Shown here piece by piece: positions 23,478 through 35,214 of a DNA stretch of 64,000 nucleotides (position 1 is its first letter; the number at the start of each line of letters is the position of its first letter). The notes beneath the pieces are model-generated. The model made no database searches. It was not told where the DNA came from and worked only from the letters and a program-made list of their open reading frames with translations. The translations under genes and the position numbers were made by a program. The DNA is from Metallyticus violacea (Eukaryota > Arthropoda > Insecta > Mantodea > Metallyticidae): positions 239,124,012-239,188,011 of the forward strand of contig CM060846.1 in assembly GCA_030762175.1 (NCBI GenBank). The letters run 5' to 3'.

Positions 23478-26075
23478 TAAATAATAATATAATTATCACT
23501 AATATTACTTACATTTCTAATAATATTTACAACATTTAATTCACTCTCCCATTTGTAACTGATTTTTTTCCTTTGAATAGCTAATCATAGTTTCCATTAG
23601 ACTGAGCACATGGTTTTTTTTATCAACTATTTCTTTTTAGATGCATACTGCTTCCCATGGAATTTCTGTTTCTTTAAAATTCTATCACTCCTAAGCATTA
23701 GAGATAATTCTTGAAAAAGTTCTGGCAAGATAAAAATACTTTAGTAACATCATAATCATCTTTCTTTCTACACACATAAATTTTGTTTTCACAACGCAAC
23801 CATGAAACAAAGAAATATCATGATGCTATAGTGCAGCCAACACAAAATTTACTGGATGTTTCTATCATCGAACAAAATTTATTCAGTACTTCTATAATTA
23901 CAGAAAACAGAGAAATATAAAGACTGAAAAGGGGGTGTAGCAAGAAGTATCAAGCTTATTTAATGGACAGCACTGTGCATGTAAAATCTTGTTTAAATAT
24001 TTAAAAATATCATAATACATCATAAGTTTATATTTTCTGAAACTAAAAACTTCAATTTTTTTTAATGATAAAATCTAAAAAAGTCATTTTTCATCATTTC
24101 AGACTACTCTGTCCCTTTAATATTATACATATATACACACTTTTGTCCTTATTAAGGTGTAATTCTACCATTCTCCTTCCATTATAATAGCAGTAAGAAA
24201 ATAATTGTACTTTGCTGATACTATTTATACTGTCAGCCATAACCACTGCATTTGCAACCAAAAACTGAAGCTTACAAAACCTATGACATTGTTAAGCTGG
24301 GGAGTGGATCACTCAATAATAGCAAAAAGTGCAAAATTACAGGTGTAAGACATTGTCAACATTCCATAGTTATTTTACTTTATGCCACCAATGCTGTTGA
24401 TAAGAAAGTATGTTCTACTTTATTACTTAAACATTAAAAAGCTAATCAAATTACAGTTGTTTGCTATTAGTTTCTTTATAAACAATAATGATGTATGCCA
24501 CAATAAAGTGGGCTAGAAGTAAATGTAAAACTAAGAGGAATTCCAAAAGTGCAAACATATTCACATATCAACAGTGTGCTTTAAATATGGTTTAGGAGCA
24601 ATTGCTGTAATACATGTGAAATACAAGATCTGATAACTGTCAATTTAATGACTTAAAAATTTATTGTGACTTAAGAGCTTTTGCTATTACTTCAAGCTGT
24701 GAACAGTTAATCAGAAATAAACATTATCTTGATTTTGGCAAAAATATGGGTTATGATGTATTGCATCTTAAGCAACAATAAGCTAAAAGGTATAAGTAAA
24801 ACAAATAGAAATTCTGGAATCTTCAGTCAGTTTGTTCAACACTGTTGCCAATCCTCTGTATGTCAATATTCATCAAAATTGTAGTATAAGCTTCAAAATT
24901 CATCATTATAATGCTAGAGGTAAATGTAAACTATACATAACTTCTCATAGATATTAATTAATGAATTAAACATAGATTTCATTATAACAGCATTCACATT
25001 TATAAAAAAACTACCCCCAAATTTACAATCTTTTAATATTCTGTTACTAATTAGCAAAAAACTTCTAAAACAGTTTCAAGAAAGTTTTTTCTGGACAAAT
25101 GTTTTAATTCAATGGAAGAGCTCTTTCATTTTTCAGAAACTGCATAAAATTTTTAGTAGATCATACCTGTGTTCTTATTCACATATAATTAACACATCTA
25201 AATGATCTAATGCTATAAATAATTTTCACTCCGATTATTTCATTCACTGGAATTCTGATACTATATTAATGATATTGTAAAATAAGAAATCAAATCAAAT
25301 TATGTAAATAGTAAGTAGGCAATTCTACTTTGATATTTTTAAGTTTCTTGACGTTATTGTATATTTTTAGATTCTTATACAACTTTTGTAAATACAGTAC
25401 TAACATACAATTAATATTATTGTAATTAATTGACTTGTGCAAAACATGTATACATTATTACGGTTGGAAAAAATAAATGATATAAAAATAGAACTTGAAG
25501 TATATAGTTTTTTCTGCACCAAGGTGTTTACAGTAATTTTTTTTCTTGAATATGGTGGAACATTCTAAATGTGCTTAGCTGAAAAAATGACAAGTAGTCA
25601 TTGAATAACAGGCTGCCACCCAAGTTTACTTTTCATTTTTTCATTTACAGTTGTGTAATAAATTTGTATCTGTAGATTTTGTTCATTATTGTCTTTGTTA
25701 AACAATGTTTTCAATAGTTGAGTGGTGATGGTTTTATGTAATTTAATGTTTAGATGATATATCCGTGTTGAACTTGAATATGTAGGTCAAGATACGATAA
25801 CTGATTATGTGACGTTATAGAGCCTGTTGTTGTCTCCCACCAAGAAATAATTAATAATTAAGCCTTTTGAATCTCATAAGGGCAAAGGCTTCCTGCTTGT
25901 CACAGGGTGAGTTTCATTAATTACTTACTAAATGAGCTACTTAGAAAGTTGTTGTTTGTACTTTCAGGTCTTACATTCAAAGAACATAAACTAAATTTGA
26001 TGTATCCTACCACCAACTTATGTAAAGTAACTTTCACAGTTTTGAACTACAGTTAAGAGTCTTATAGTGTTTTTC
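23477..26075. other. A/T-rich non-coding stretch
   Basis: No recognisable gene, SINE or inverted repeat. The open frame at 24252-24437 (plus) is short with no motif. CpG is scarce throughout. Confidence 0.45.
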
Positions 26076-26327
26076 TCACTCTTTTCCATTCACTCTATCT
26101 CTAGCCATGCATGTCCTGTACTTACCTACTGTTTTGACCAGGAGGGTTGGCCATGAGGTTTTGGGGCAACTTTTGCTCCTCTTCCCTGTCTTTGGGGTCA
26201 ACATTGCCATTGTGTAGGCCCATTTGGCTGCATCTAGTTTTGGTATGTAACCTTCTCTGTACCATTTCAATTGTTTTGCAGCCTGTACCCTTTCCTCATG
26301 CCAGTCTGCTTGCTGTGATGTCAACAT
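26076..26327 (-). pseudogene. LINE C-terminal fragment
   Basis: The frame contains ERVQAAKQLKWYREGYIPKL, DAAKWAYTMAMLTPKTGKRS and PKTSWPTLLVKTVGKYRTCM followed by ARDRVNGKE. This matches the C-terminal tail of LINE proteins in which a K-W-x-G-H-I-x-R-x block is followed by G-R-P-x-T-R-W and K-x-A-G-x-x-W...A-x-D-R-x-x-W. It is open over 83 codons but has no start-side RT domain. The plus-strand frame at 26147-26479 is its shadow. Confidence 0.6.
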
Positions 26328-26599
26328 TTCTTTCTCTCTCTCTTAAGGAGCTCCTCAGAAACCTTCTATTTTTAAACTTGTGGCATTTTTTTTCTTTGGA
26401 GATGCGGAATCATGTTTGGCAACCTTATAATAGTGCTGGGATTATACAGCTTTCCAAACTTTATCTTTCTTTGTCCTAGACATTTGTCCAATAAGATGAA
26501 CTTTAGACTGCAGAATTTGCTCCAAGCTACTCCAGTTCTTCTTTTCATTTCTTTTCTGGAAGTCTGCTTGCTGTTACCATTACATCATTCTGCAACAAT

Positions 26600-27470
26600 G
26601 GATAATAAGGCTGTCATGGCACTAATCATAGAGGCAGGAATAGGTGCATTTAGTGCTGGAGCGTGCTATGGGGTCCACCAAGGAACAGCATTTTGTTTGT
26701 GTAAATATTACCAAGAATGATAAAAAGTACACAAGGATTATAAAATGGTGCAGTATTTATTTAGGGATTAAATTTGATTGGAGAGGTAAAGGGGGGAAAA
26801 ACAAATCACATAAGTATTGGCAAAGAGAAATGGAATAGTTGAAAAGATTTTATGTTATGGTGGCTAAGGCTAAAATCTTCTATGGTGTTGAAATTTGGGG
26901 ACTAGAAACTATAGAAAAGATAGGATATTACATAGAGAAGTACTTGGGCTACTGATGTCCACAGCAAAGGTAATGGCTCAAATTGAAATGGAATGAAGTG
27001 ATGAGGAAAGGTTTGATTGGAGAATTAACCTTGGTACAGAATTTTAAAATTACAAGAAGGAAACTTCTGAAAGGAATGGTTGAAATACTCAGAAAAGGTG
27101 TTAAGCATGGATCAATAAACTACAAAGTAATCTGGAAAGTAGTGGTTTAGGTGAGATACAAAGAGTAAGAAATATAATGTTGGTTTTGGAAAAGGTTTGA
27201 AGATATAGGTAAACAAAACTTGTTTAGTGGTATTGAAGAAGGGAGATTATTAATATACATGCTTCAATGTAATTGGAAAAGAGAAAGATAAATTGATATA
27301 GTGAACAAAAACAAAAGGGAGGGAGTAGCTTTGGTGAAAGTGGGGCAACAGAGATTAAAAGGACAAAGAAATGTATTGTTTGAGGTCAATGTCTCTTGTA
27401 GAAGATATAGTACATATAATGTTAGAATATATTTATGTGAATGTCTGTAGAATATCTTTATTATATAGCA
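26600..27470 (+). pseudogene. LINE-G-like fragment, post-RT region
   Basis: The plus strand reads IIKWCSIYLGIKFDWRGKGG, then KRFYVMVAKAKIFYGVEIWG followed by LET at about 26840-26910, then KGLIGELTLVQNFKITRRKL. The G-V-E-I-W-G-L phrase is shared with the LINE-G copy near 11200 (GIEIWGLEGG). RT motifs upstream are missing, so this is a 3' fragment with many stops. Confidence 0.68.
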
Positions 27471-28506
27471 AATAGATTAAAATAAATATGAGAATAGCAA
27501 TGAAAAATTTGTTTAATAAATATTTTGAAATAACTTTAAGATTTATGACTAAGACAAAATATAAATGCAAATGTACAGTTACAGAAGTTACTAAGCAAAG
27601 GACCAAGTGCCATGCTTATGGAGCATATAGCTAAGTGGAACCTAATGTAAAAATGTTATTAAATGATATTTTTGTAGAAATAAAATTCATTCATTCACCA
27701 AGAATGAAAATATTTAACAAGAAAACCAGGTGGTAGATGAGCACACATTTATACTCCAGCAAAACATGCTGTACTAGTAGATGCTGTAAGACAGCAAATA
27801 TTTAACACTGTGAAAATGTTGAATACTGGTGCTAAAATTCCAGAGAATTGGGACAAAATATTTATCATCTTATTAACTCAACTAATATAGCACCGTTAAG
27901 AGCAGCTATCAAAGATATATTATAAGGAACTCGCAAATCATGTTGCATTGCATTTTTTCAGAAGTGTTATGTACATCAAGGGGAAAACATATTTTCAGAG
28001 GTCTCTATTATCACAAACAGGAACTGTACATGTATTTCCTGCTGTTTATTTTTTATTTATTTATTGAAATGCTAAGACATAAAATAAATACATAAGGTCT
28101 TCCACCATTTGGCCCTAACCATTCTTAGGTGTAATCCCCATGAATACAATCTGTGTGTTATAATAAGCATCTTATAAATTTTAAATTAAACACAATTCTT
28201 ATTCCAATTCTAATTCCTGAAAAAATACAAAATAAAATAACATAATTAGAGTGTCCTGTGTAACATCTTTGATCCTTGCCAATGTTTGTCTTCAGTTTGT
28301 CAGTCTCCTACTGGAATTCCAGAAGAGAGAAGTTCAGCCACCACTTCTAGTAATTTTTTCACACCAGAGGGTTTATTTCCATTATTTTCCTCATTATTGC
28401 TTTTTTTTAAGCTCTTATTCTGTTCCAGCTCTTCTTGGGTCATCAATAACTAATTAATAAATAAAATTTACATATTCTACTCAGCTTCTTCAAAAGAGCA
28501 TTTGCT

Positions 28507-28507
<1 letters not shown>
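27471..28507. other. A/T-rich non-coding stretch
   Basis: No feature is supportable. The frame 28251-28457 (plus) has no family motif. Confidence 0.4.
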
Positions 28508-28547
<40 letters not shown>

Positions 28548-28806
28548 TGTTTAATGCCCATGTTTACTACTGAGGCACCACAGGCAGTGGACACTGGTGA
28601 TACATGAGATGAAATGGTGTATTGGGAAAGGATATTTTTAAGGAAGGAAACGTTCCAGGCCTAAGTTTAGGGTGTCTCCCCAGCATTTCCCAATTATGAG
28701 GACTGAGGAAAACCTGGAAAAAACCCCAGTCAGGGAGGACAGTCCTGATGGGATTCAAACTCCCACTCATGAGTCTGTGCCTTAATGACCACAGTCACCT
28801 GTGGCA
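28508..28806 (-). repeat. SINE-2 copy with 39-nt poly(T) at its tail
   Basis: An unbroken T run at 28508-28546 (a poly(A) tail on the minus strand) is followed by GTGTTTAATGCCCATGTTTA and the reverse SINE-2 body, ending in the head near 28790-28806 (CACAGTCACCTGTGGCAG). The long homopolymer tail fits copying through a poly(A) RNA. Confidence 0.88.
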
Positions 28807-29260
28807 GTATTTGCTGATTAATTATTATATGACCCTAAACTATTATGTAAGTACCAACATTTTTAAATCTAATTTAACAAACCACAAGACACTCATTTGT
28901 TAACCATTTTCATCCACTTATTTTTCCTTATATAAATAATCCCCTAAATTCCTCATTTGAGATAGATCCCCCAAAATATTACCTCAAAATGGAACAGATC
29001 AAAATGGTTACATACATAACATTACATTGCCCAAAAATCTAAAATTTAGTTTTATTAATTCAATTCCCTATTTCTCTCTACTGACTATCTCCATTTCATC
29101 TATATCTTCCATAAAAGCTCCCCTCATTTAGATGCATGTGTTTGTTTTTCAAAAATCTTTCTTACTATAACTTCTTTATTCTTCAATAACCTTTATTTGC
29201 ATATCAAACTTACCCTCTATTCATTCATTCTTTTACACTAAAAAATAATACATATCTGAT
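28807..29260. other. non-coding spacer
   Basis: No feature is seen. Its left end may include the 3' tail of the minus-strand LINE-G copy. Confidence 0.35.
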
Positions 29261-30340
29261 AAGCCCTCTCCCCACAGATACGACAGACCCCTGGGATAAC
29301 TTTCTCCCTGAAACCTCTTAATTTCCGAACACCTAATCGTAACCAAGATATCCCTTCCCTTTCATTCATCCTACATATTAAAGTATACTTTACCTTGCCT
29401 GGGCCATTTATTCATGTACCATGTTAATGAACTTTTCTCCCTAATCTGGGAGAATAAAATTTGCCTATCCATATCTTCCAGTCTTATTTTCACTTCCCTC
29501 CAAAAATTCCCTTCTAAAATCACCAATTTTAACCCAGAAATCTCCTATACCATTCTCACATAACTGCTCTCTAACTTTCACTAATAGATATTAGTGGTAA
29601 AACCCAACATTTGTTCTTGATATCTTAGGCATATTTTCGCAATATCAGTATCAGGTTCAAGTAGCTCTTGAACCTGAAATAAATATGTCAATATGCTTTC
29701 CTTCATTAACCATCTCTTACTTGCCTTTCCTAACTCTGCCAAAGTTCCAGCATTTACTGTATTATTGGAACAATATTAGCTTACATAATCTCTTTGAATT
29801 AAATTCATAGTATACCATCCAATCAATTTTCCAGATTTGCACTTCATAAATTCATTGTGACTGAACCAAAGCACAATAAATTAAACCATTTAATGCTCAT
29901 ATCTACTGTTAAACATAAACATCTATATATTGCTGTCATCACCATTCTTTCCTTAGCCAATGCCATTCTCTTGTGCCTTTTCCAATCTCCATTATTGCTC
30001 ACTTTTATTCCCAAGTATGAAAATTCACTAACCTGAATTTCTCTATCTTCTATTAACTATTTTTCATCCATAAGCAGTGTATTGCCCTTCTTAAACACCA
30101 TAATTTCAGTTTTATTCAAATTTTCCTTAAATTCCCATTCTCCACAGTACCTGTCAATTTCTTCTACAGCTAACTTTATCTTCTATAGCTAAATTTAAAC
30201 CAATCACTGATATAGAACAGACCACAAGATCATCAGGATAAAATACCCCTGAAATATCTACTCTTTAATTGCAGGCATATTAATATTAACATTTTTCAAA
30301 TAATCCAAGAAATCATCATCAATAAATAAGTTTCTATGTT
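29261..30340 (-). mobile_element. LINE-G-like copy, RT end to C-terminus
   Basis: From 30330 downwards: LFIDDDFLDYLKNVN, a degenerate F-x-x-D-D-L-V-V-C-S block near 30225, WEFKENLNKTEIMVFKKGNT near 30125, IEDREIQVSEFSYLGIKVSN then NGDWKRHKRMALAKERMVMT at about 30055-29940, LAELGKASKRWLMKESILTY near 29740, and a CRICGE zinc-like end near 29280. The order matches the plus-strand LINE-G copy. Stops are frequent. Confidence 0.75.
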
Positions 30341-30429
30341 CCATGATTTTTATTGGGCCTTACTTACTTCCCAATGAAATGAAAAGTTGTTTACAACTTT
30401 TGTTGTTGTTTACAACTGTTCATTGGAAA

Positions 30430-30790
30430 TGTACTCCTAAGGCCCCTGGAGATCATACATCTGCAAATTTCAAGGTGCATGTGGTTTCAACATGATGGAA
30501 CACTACCACACTTTTCAGTAGCTTTAACATTTGGTTAAAGATGAATTGGTCATTGTTCTGTCCTAAGGTGAGCTTGATCACCAGATGTAAAGCCAATGAA
30601 TGTTTTCTTCTGGGTATATATTATGATCTTAATTCTCAGTACCAGCTGAAATGCTAATGAACTTGGTTGCTAGGATCGTTGCAACTGGTAATGAAATGTG
30701 GCAATCTCCTGGAATGTTAGAATGTTTGTAACAGTCCATGGTACATTGTTGTACCTTTGTTGTGATCTTGGTGGTCAGCATTTTGAACAC
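30430..30790 (+). pseudogene. Tc1/mariner-type transposase C-terminal relic
   Basis: The plus strand reads WFQHDGTLPHFS near 30482-30515 (the family's Q-H-D-G-A-P-P-H-F with the second catalytic Asp), SPDVKPMNVFFWVYI near 30580-30620 (family norm S-P-D-L-N-P-L-D-F-F-L-W-G; the third catalytic Asp of that block reads N here), then IVATGNEMWQSPGMLE and a GGQHFEHCC end near 30770. Frame shifts separate the parts. No TIRs were located. Confidence 0.72.
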
Positions 30791-32458
30791 TGCTGTAAAG
30801 AAACATTATTTAACAAAAATATGAGTATCACTGTACAGTAATAATATTATGACAGATTGCAATATAGCACATTAATATAAAACTACTCAGTATGGAGACA
30901 GTGGGCCCCTTAAATCAAAACACTTGGCTAACTTCAGACTGAATAGTCTACTGAAGTTTGTCAGTAGAGTACATATTGATCCTGTAAACTTTTTATTCAA
31001 GTACAGGTTTTTCCCATTTTTGTTTTTCTTGAAATGAATTATATTTTTCCAAAATCCAGCAGCATTATATTGCAAGCCATGGCCCCCGTAAGGGCTGTCA
31101 AACCACCCATAGGAAGGAAGGAATGGCATTACTGAATTGATCTATTCAATTTATACATTCATCAAATTTGTAGCAATTCTACCCAAATGGTGCATTTCCT
31201 AAGGTTTGTAACTAAATGCTTAAATTTTACGAAGTTTATAATTAATTTCAACTCTGCTACATGTTAATGCTATGTATTATAATTATAAAATGGTTATGAA
31301 ATGTTTATAGAAATGATGTAATTAGTTAATAAATGTAAACTTGCAAAATAACTTCACCAAAATAAATGATAAACTATTAGTCACATGATTTGTTATATAC
31401 AAGATATAACCAGACAAGAGTTTACATATGCTCTGTTTAAATAAAACAGCATGAATACAAAGTGGGGGGGGGGGGTGTAATTTGTTTAATTTTCTGTTAG
31501 CATAAAGTTCCCAAGATTCAAAGTTTTTCAGATTTTGGTTTCTCTTTCATGGACTTTCTAATATATAGCAAAATTTTCAGAAAAATATCAGAGTAAAACT
31601 GTGCAGCAATATTATGGGGAATAAAAATATTTATGATTAGCTACATTGTTGTCTTGGGGATTTCTATTTAATTAAATGGAAAACTACAGAAAAAAAGTTG
31701 TAAATGATCTAGCTTATATTTTGCAGCTGAAAAATTATATGTCTAGGAAGATGAGTACTTTAAAAAAATTGCTCTTTATAAGATAAGGCATAAAAACAAA
31801 TAAATGTATTTATAAAAAATGAAGTACATGAACATCTATTGTCTTTGGTAACAGTTCAGCGCCAGTAAAAATATAATTTTTCAAAATCTTTGCAAAGCCA
31901 TTCTTTTCCTCCTATCCTACTCTGTGCACCTTTTAGTTAACTTTAAAAACTAAGTGAAACACTTTCCCCTAAAGTTTTGACAATAGAGTAATGCAGTAGT
32001 TTAATAATGGTTTAGAAAGTTTGTGTTAATCATTTCAGTTCATTTTGTACTGTAGATAATTTTTTTTTTCTCATTGAAGTAATGTTGTTTATTATATACC
32101 TATCATAGGTATATAATAATATCTCATGGACATGGTTGAATATTATATACTTTATTTTTAAAACATTGTTATATCTCAGTTTAGTATACTGTAGTACCTA
32201 ATTTTTTTGAGTTAAGAGCTAGTGTAATGATAGTATAAGGACCTAATAATATTTATTATCAGTAGTTCTTATCTTAGTTTATATCTTTTTTCTGTTTTCA
32301 GATCACATAAACAAAATTATGGTTTTAGCTGACATATATTGTTGTTGCACCACATGTTCCTCTTTCAATTGGTTAGTAGTTGTATGGCATGTAGAAATAT
32401 TTAACTTTGCATGGCAGTGCTTTAATATTGTTGACAATATAGTTATTTTATTAAATAT
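30791..32458. other. A/T-rich non-coding stretch
   Basis: No gene is seen. A 12-base G run lies at 31465-31476. A strong acceptor-like TTTTTTCTGTTTTCAG ends at 32301, but the frames after it run into the TIR element and are not convincing exons. Confidence 0.4.
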
Positions 32459-32729
32459 AGTCTGGTGATCAGAAGAAGGCAAGCAAGAGAAATGTGCTAT
32501 GTAAACATTTTCTACCCTCCTCGTTAAGTTCATGCCGATAAAAATAAGCAGTGTTGTCAAATACTCGTCCATGGTTAGAAGTCGAGCAGTCATGCTAGAT
32601 TTGAGTCTAAGAAGTCGTCATTCATGTGGCAGCATGGGTATCCTACATACACTTGCACATGTGCAGATAAACAGTTCAAGCCCCCCATTACACTTCAGCC
32701 TGCACTCATCTTCTTCTGATCACCAGACT
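32459..32729. mobile_element. MITE-like element with perfect 20-bp TIRs
   Basis: AGTCTGGTGATCAGAAGAAG at 32459-32478 is repeated as its exact reverse complement at 32710-32729. The 271-bp unit has no transposase frame. A TA lies next to the left arm, and a TA follows two bases after the right arm. It is best read as a non-autonomous DNA transposon. No second copy is visible in this window. Confidence 0.75.
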
Positions 32730-32979
32730 GTAAATAGATCAAATTTGTAATTGTTTGTGGTTTTGCTGTGGTTTTCAGGTCATATGATACAAATTATTTT
32801 TCATATTGATTTGGTTGCTGCTATGTTTTTAAAATGTGAGCATTGTGTTTAATGTGGATAAGTAAATGTAACGTAATTGTGAGAATATAGTTTTAAAATT
32901 GAATATGATAATATTATGTGTGCAGGTAATGGTTACAAGTGTTAAAATTGAGCATGAATTCCTATTTTTCATTTTCTAG

Positions 32980-33143
32980 TAACATATTCTGTTGTTATAT
33001 GTGGCTTGGTTGTTTATCCTCTGTGGAAGTGCCAAAATTGGGCTCACTACAAAACCAAGGAGTCTCATTACATTGCTCAAGTTACTAAGCAATATAAGTC
33101 AGTTGTTCCTGTTACTGCAAAGGAATGCCAGATGAGATGTTGA
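32980..33143 (+). CDS. candidate coding exon, unknown protein
   Basis: An acceptor-like CCTATTTTTCATTTTCTAG precedes 32980. One frame stays open for 53 codons: TYSVVICGLVVYPLWKCQNW, AHYKTKESHYIAQVTKQYKS, VVPVTAKECQMRC, then TGA at 33141-33143. It begins with a hydrophobic segment and looks like protein. No family is recognised. It could be a terminal exon, or it could splice out early through a weak donor such as AA|GTCAGT near 33093, which would leave the two bases needed for the micro-exon at 33394. A retrocopy piece is also possible. Confidence 0.35.
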
Positions 33144-33154
33144 ATTACCATTTT

Positions 33155-33156
<2 letters not shown>

Positions 33157-33191
<35 letters not shown>
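33157..33191. repeat. poly(T) tract, 35 nt
   Basis: Uninterrupted T run. No SINE body is attached on either side. Confidence 0.9.
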
Positions 33192-33198
<7 letters not shown>

Positions 33199-33393
33199 AT
33201 AAATAACATACAGGAGGCATTGCTTGTGATCCATAGATGTAGTCATTTCTGATTCTATCCTTCAAAAAGAAGGAAACAAGGTGGGAAGCACATTTCATTG
33301 AACTTTAATTCATTCTTTGTTCATAGTTGTAATTTAACTTCCACTATTTCATCTCTGTCCAATGCATTAACACTAAAACATATTTTTCTGCAG

Positions 33394-33418
33394 GCCTGAA
33401 CCAAGATTTTCCACAGAG
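33394..33418 (+). CDS. candidate 25-nt micro-exon of the plus-strand host gene
   Basis: A strong acceptor tract (ATATTTTTCTGCAG) and a strong donor (GAG|GTAAGA) bracket 25 nt. One incoming base completes a codon and eight codons follow (PEPRFSTE), ending in phase 0. The next candidate exon at 42329 starts in phase 0, so they join without a break. Micro-exons of this size are rare but known. Support is from splice signals and phase only. Confidence 0.45.
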
Positions 33419-34142
33419 GTAAGAGGCTCCTGACTTGTAGTTTGTGCTGTGAAAGACAAACAAATATTAAGTGTTGGCTTTGGTAGTATAACAGCATTAT
33501 ATGCATGTTCTAATTTGAAAGTGTTAGTTTTGAGAACTGCTGGGATTTACTGTTTCTGTTGTAACTTATGATTTTAATATCTGTTACATTAAAGTAAATA
33601 CTCAGGATAAATATGTCACTTTAATAATTAGGCCACGTGTTCATGATACAAATTACAGCAAAAATGAGAATGCCTAGTGGCAGGGGGAAAAATAGCATAA
33701 ATGTATTTTATGATGAATAGTAATTTATGTCTATGTTGTAATTTCTGCACCAATTCCTTATTCATACAGTAAAATATATAGTAAAAACTAATTGTAAAAA
33801 GGAAGTGTTAGTTCTTCAAAATTTATTTGCCATAGGACAGAATTATGAGTGAAAATTGAACAGTAAAGCATAATTTGGATCCGTCACCTGTAAGATACTG
33901 GCTCAGAAGCATTGACCCAGAAAATATAACTTACCATAATGTTCAACCCACCCGTAATTTTTACATGATCAAGTGGTTGTCAACCATTTTTATTTATTAA
34001 TGTAGTTGTGTTTCTTAGTATACAATATAATAATCATATCCTGCAGTGTAATTAAGCATTTATAAGGCAAATAAACTGTGTTTTGCATATATATTGTGCA
34101 TAAACATACACACCCATTTTATGTGCATACATGCACATAAAC

Positions 34143-34422
34143 CATCACGGGTGGCAGAGAATTAAGGCACAGACTCATGAGAGGGAGGTCTGTGGTTCGA
34201 TTTTTACCAGGATCACCCTCACTGATGACTGAGGTTTTTCCAGGTTTTCCTCAGTCCTCATAATTTGCAAGTGCTGGGGATGTACCCTAAATTTAAGCCT
34301 AGAATGTTTCTTTCCCTAAAAAATATTCCTTTACCAGTTATCATTTCATCTGATTTTCACCAATATCCACCGCCTATGATGCCTCGGCAATAAAAATTGA
34401 CATTAAATACTACAAAAAAAAT
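34143..34422 (+). repeat. SINE-2 copy, diverged
   Basis: Head ATCACGGGTGGCAGAGAATT and AAGGCACAGACTC, T-arm GTGGTTCGATTTTTACC, body with GACTGAGGTTTTTCCAGG, and end ACATTAAATACTAC. Confidence 0.82.
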
Positions 34423-34942
34423 ATGCATTAGATAATGCCATACCAATATTCATTTGTACAATTAGCCATTAATTTGTAATTAATTGCAAAAGTAGAGGAT
34501 ACTGGTTCAAATTCTGCTTGAACCCCCCAAAATTTTTCTTCACTCTGAAAAGGTAAACATGATAACAGTAAGCACTTACAGACTCTTGAGATAATTTGTA
34601 TTTTTGTTAATTTATCATTCCACTCATCATCTCAAAAGTCTTTGGCAGTCAGCATTGGTTTCCCAAACATTTTGGGGGGCATACTGCCATGTCCTTGCTA
34701 ACATATACCCAGTGACAATAGTTGGTGTGAAATATTGGGGGCTATAAACACGTCTAAGTCACGTACCAAAAAACAACTATATAGTGCTCATTCTAGTTTG
34801 TACAATAGCAGAAAAAAATATTTGCCCCCCTTTCCTTTCTGCCCCTTTTTATTTTATTTTTAATACATTTTTAATACTTGCATCATAAATTTCAGAACAA
34901 ATAAGAATGAAGACTTTCATTTCTTTATGTGACAAATGGTGT

Positions 34943-35214
34943 TTTTTTTAAATAGTGTTTAACATCCATTTTAACTACTGAGGCATCACAGGCAATAGAC
35001 ACTGATGATACATAGATGAAATGATATACTGGAAGGAAGTGTTGGAGGCCTAAGATTAAAGTACCTCCCATGTACCACATTTGCCATTTATGAGAACTGA
35101 GGAAAACCTGGAAAAAAAAATCTCAGTCAGGGAGGAGGATGGTCCTGGTGGGAATCGAACCTCAGGCCTCCCGCTCACAAGTCCCGCCTTAACAACCTGG
35201 ACCAGCTGTGGCAT
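34943..35214 (-). repeat. SINE-2 copy, minus strand
   Basis: Begins with a T-rich tail and AGTGTTTAACATCC, runs through GAGGCATCACAGGCAATAGA and GAGAACTGAGGAAAACCTGG, and ends at the head near GACCAGCTGTGGC. Confidence 0.85.
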
